Shown one piece after another: positions 61,715 through 64,000 of a stretch of DNA of 64,000 bases. A program made the position numbers and the translations under genes. This DNA comes from Hippophae tibetana (Eukaryota > Streptophyta > Magnoliopsida > Rosales > Elaeagnaceae), in the NCBI GenBank assembly GCA_037013495.1, contig CM072810.1, positions 78,848,449-78,912,448 on the forward strand, given 5' to 3'. Below the pieces are notes generated by a model. The model was not told the DNA's origin. It made no database searches and saw only the letters and a list, made by a program, of their open reading frames with translations. The stretch's first letter is position 1; each line of letters opens with the position of its first letter.

Positions 61715-64000
61715 ATTAATATTGTGTGAGTCTATTTAATTTGTGTTTTGATATATTGTAATTCTTGTGTCTATAACCGAGTAAACAATTATCGTAGTTA
61801 ATAGTTGGAACTCATATTTATCAAACTTTTTGTTGTTTTTGAAAATTTGAGCAGTAGTCCGTTCTTTTTCTCTTCGCTTATATTTTTTAAAGAATAGAGA
61901 TTGATTGAATAAATTAATAAATAACCCTTGGTCGGAACCAATATCTACTTTATAGCTCTTTTGTATAAAATCGAAGGTAAGTAAAACGGAAATGGTGTGA
62001 CAAAAACATTAAAACCTTGCTAAGTGAAGTAAATGATGCCATTTGTGTTCAAAAATGAAGTTCCAAATCAATGAATATTAATATTGTGTGAGTCTATACA
62101 ATTTGTGTTTTGATATATTGTAATTCTTGTGTCTATAACCGAGTAAACAATTATCGTAGTTAATAGTTGGAACTCATATTTATCTAACTTTTTGTTGTTT
62201 TTGAAAATTTGAGCAGTAGTCCCTTCTTTTTCTCTTCGCTTATTTTTTTAAAGAATAGAGATTGATTGAATAAATTAATAAATAACCCTTGGTCGGAACC
62301 AATATCTACTTTATAGCTCTTTTGTATAAAATCGAAAGGAAGTAAAACGGAAATGTTGCAACAAAAGGTTTAAACGCTATTTAAGTGACGAAAACGATGT
62401 AATTTGTGTACAAAAATGAGTTTCCTAGCAAGGAAAATTAATATTGTGTGAATCTATGCGATCTTCAATTTGATATATTATAATAGTCGTTTCAATACAC
62501 GAGTACAAGATTATCGTAGTGAATACTTGCGACACATATTTATTAATTTTTTTATTGTTTTTGAAAATGTGCATAGTATCCATTTTATATTTCTTTCTCT
62601 TATATTTTTTAAATAATATAGATTGAATGAAAACAATTATAAATAAAAATTGGTGGGTACCAATATCTTAATTACAGCTTTTTGAATAAAATCGAAGGTA
62701 AGTAAAACCGAAATGGTGTGACAAAAACATTTAAACCTTGCTAAGTGATGTAAATGCTGCCATTTGTGTTCAAAAATGAAGTTCCAAATCAAGGAATATT
62801 AATATTGTGTGAGTCTATACAATTTGTGTTTTGATATATTGTAATTCTTGTGTCTATAACCGAGTAAACATTTATCGTAGTTAATAGTTGGAACTCATAT
62901 TTATCAAACTTTTTGTTGTTTTTGAAAATTTGAGGAGTATTCCCTTCTTTTTCTCTTCTCTTATATTTTTTAAAGAATAGAGATTGATTGAATAAATTAA
63001 TAAATAACTCTTGGTCGGAACCAATATCAACTTTATAGCTCTTTTGAATAAAACCGAAAGGAAGTAAAATGGATATGTTGCAATAAAACGTTTAAACCCT
63101 ATTTAAGTGACGTAAACGATGGAATTTGTGTACAAAAATGAGTTTCCAAAGCTAGGAAAATTAATATTGTGTAAATCTATACGATCTTCAATTTGAGATT
63201 ATAATAGTCATTTCAATACACGAGTACAAGATTATGGTAGCGAATACTTGCGACACATATTTATTAATTTTTTTATTGTTTTTGAAAATGTGAATAGTAT
63301 CCATTTTATATTTCTTTCTCTTATATTGTTTAAAGAATATAGATTGAATGAAAACAATTATAAATAACAATTGGTGGGCACCAATATCTTCATTACAGCT
63401 CTTTTGAATAAAATCGAAGGTAAGTAAAACGGAAATGGTGTGACAAAAATATTTAAACCTTGCTAAGTGATGTAAATGATGCCATTTGTGTTCAAAAATG
63501 AAGTTCCAAACCAAGGAATATTAATATTGTGTGAGTCTATACAATATATGTTTTGATATATTGTAATTCTTGTGTCTATAACCGAGTAAACAATTATCGT
63601 AGTTAATAGTTGGAACTCATATTTATCAAACTTTTTGTTGTTTTTTAAAATTTGAGTAGTAGTCCCTTCATTTTCTCTTCGCTTATATTTTTTAAAGAAT
63701 AGAGATTGATTGAATAAATTAATAAATAACCCTTGGTCGGAACCAATATCTACTTTATTGCTCTTTTGAATAAAAGCGAAAGGAAGTAAAACGGAAATGT
63801 TGCAACAAAAGGTTTAAACCCTATTTAAGTGATGAAAACGATGGAATTTGTGTACAAAAATGAGTTTCCAAAGCTAGGAAAATTAATATTGTGTAAATCT
63901 ATACGATCTTCAATTTGATATATTATAATAGTCGTTTCAATACACGAGTACAAGATTATCGTAGCGAATACTTGCGACACATATTTATTAATTTTTTTAT
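61715..64000 (+). repeat. Right end of window: more diverged A/B monomers
   Basis: The order is A A B A B A B. Many private changes lie close together: agtccgttc near 61,858, gtgaagtaaatg near 62,025, atctaacttt near 62,180, a shortened cttatttttttaaag near 62,239, aaacgctattt near 62,372, a leader one base short near 62,423, gtgcatag near 62,569, ggtgggtaccaa near 62,652, aatgctgcc near 62,754, a body two bases short near 63,196, and ttatggtagc near 63,232. Elsewhere such private changes are much rarer. This suggests poorer homogenisation, as is common near array edges. Confidence 0.72.

Larger units (their letters stand above)
1..64000 (+). repeat. Satellite DNA array, ~361.6 bp monomer, about 177 copies, single orientation
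   Basis: The whole window is head-to-tail copies of one monomer family. The anchor attatcgtag, or a one- or two-base variant of it, recurs every 361-362 bp from 299 to about 63,955 with no gap. No monomer is inverted, and no foreign insert or unique spacer was found. Both window edges fall inside B-type monomers, so the array is longer than the window. A+T is about 73% (hand count over 301-660). Conserved segments shared by every monomer include the stretch around tgtgttcaaaaatga, the stretch attaatattgtgtga, the anchor, and a dyad in the tail. The two main body classes (A, B) look roughly 70% identical by eye, while corresponding copies in higher-order units are nearly identical. No protein-coding gene is supported anywhere. 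The likely setting is centromeric or pericentromeric heterochromatin of a eukaryote. That is inference, since the sequence alone cannot show centromere function. Confidence 0.97.
23500..64000 (+). repeat. Right array domain: A-B dimer ground state with periodic extra A
   Basis: Monomers 66-177 read ABAABABAAB, ABAABAABAB, AABABABAAB, ABABABABAA, BABAABABAB, ABABAABABA, ABABAABABA, ABABAABABA, BABAABABAB, ABABABABAA, BABABAABABAB. No BB pair occurs in these 112 monomers. AA occurs sixteen times and AAA never. From about 28.7 kb on, every B body has an L2 leader. The basic unit is therefore an A-B dimer of about 723 bp, and the 5-, 7-, 9- and 16-monomer units are built from dimers plus single A monomers. 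This differs from the left domain and points to a separate amplification history. Confidence 0.85.

Noticed and set aside
1-64000. CRISPR array
   Set aside because: The repeated unit is about 361 bp and fills the whole sequence. There are no short repeats separated by unique spacers.
1-64000. Tandem transposon or LTR-derived array
   Set aside because: No reverse transcriptase, transposase, integrase, terminal inverted repeat or primer-binding site was seen, and monomers lack target-site duplications. A distant origin from a mobile element cannot be excluded but is not supported.
1-64000. Organelle control region or bacterial AT-rich repeat
   Set aside because: More than 64 kb of uniform 361-bp repeats with nested higher-order units and no coding gene does not fit a mitochondrial control region or a bacterial locus.

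Overview
This window is one uninterrupted block of tandem satellite DNA. A monomer of about 361-362 bp repeats head to tail, always in the same orientation, from the first base to the last. I followed a conserved anchor (attatcgtag and close variants) and find it once per monomer, first at 299 and last at about 63,955. That gives 177 anchors with a mean spacing of about 361.7 bp. A hand count over 301-660 gives about 73% A+T. I see no host gene, tRNA, rRNA, transposon, inversion or unique-sequence island. The array continues past both ends of the window. It is eukaryotic heterochromatin, probably centromeric or pericentromeric; the AT-rich ~360 bp monomer is common in insects, but the species cannot be fixed from this sequence.

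Monomers are mosaics of three modules. Module 1 is a leader: L1 (with accttgctaagtgatg) or L2 (with ccctatttaagtgacg). Module 2 is a body: A (with gttggaactcat) or B (with cttgcgacacat). Module 3 is a tail: G (ggtcggaacc, normal after A), N (ggtgggcacc, after B) or W (ggttggcacc, after a B variant with cactctc). L1-A-G and L2-B-N/W are the standard forms. L1-B and A-W forms are recombinants. In the class strings below each letter is one monomer body, in order, ten per group.

Left domain (1 to about 23.5 kb, monomers 1-65): AABBBBABBA, BBABAABBBB, BABAABBBBA, BBABBABAAB, BABAABBABA, ABAABBABAA, BAABB. It is rich in BB neighbours and in runs of L1-B hybrids. Large overlapping duplications lie at offsets of 8,314, 3,253, 2,892, 3,255 and 1,085 bp.

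Right domain (about 23.5 to 64 kb, monomers 66-177): ABAABABAAB, ABAABAABAB, AABABABAAB, ABABABABAA, BABAABABAB, ABABAABABA, ABABAABABA, ABABAABABA, BABAABABAB, ABABABABAA, BABABAABABAB. BB never occurs here. The ground state is an A-B dimer (723 bp) with an extra A at intervals. Higher-order units are 727, 1,446, 1,808, 2,531, 3,254 and 5,793 bp. The last 2 kb carries more private changes than the rest, as expected near an array edge.

The recurring short open frames (about 60-121 codons) follow the DNA repeat. They are by-products of AT-rich satellite sequence, and I annotate none as a gene. The most interesting signals are a dyad (TTGGT-N4-ACCAA) kept in all three tail types, a short AT-rich exchange zone where modules and duplication junctions switch, a consensus splice-donor sequence in most monomers, and rare haplotypes shared between monomers 24-58 kb apart.
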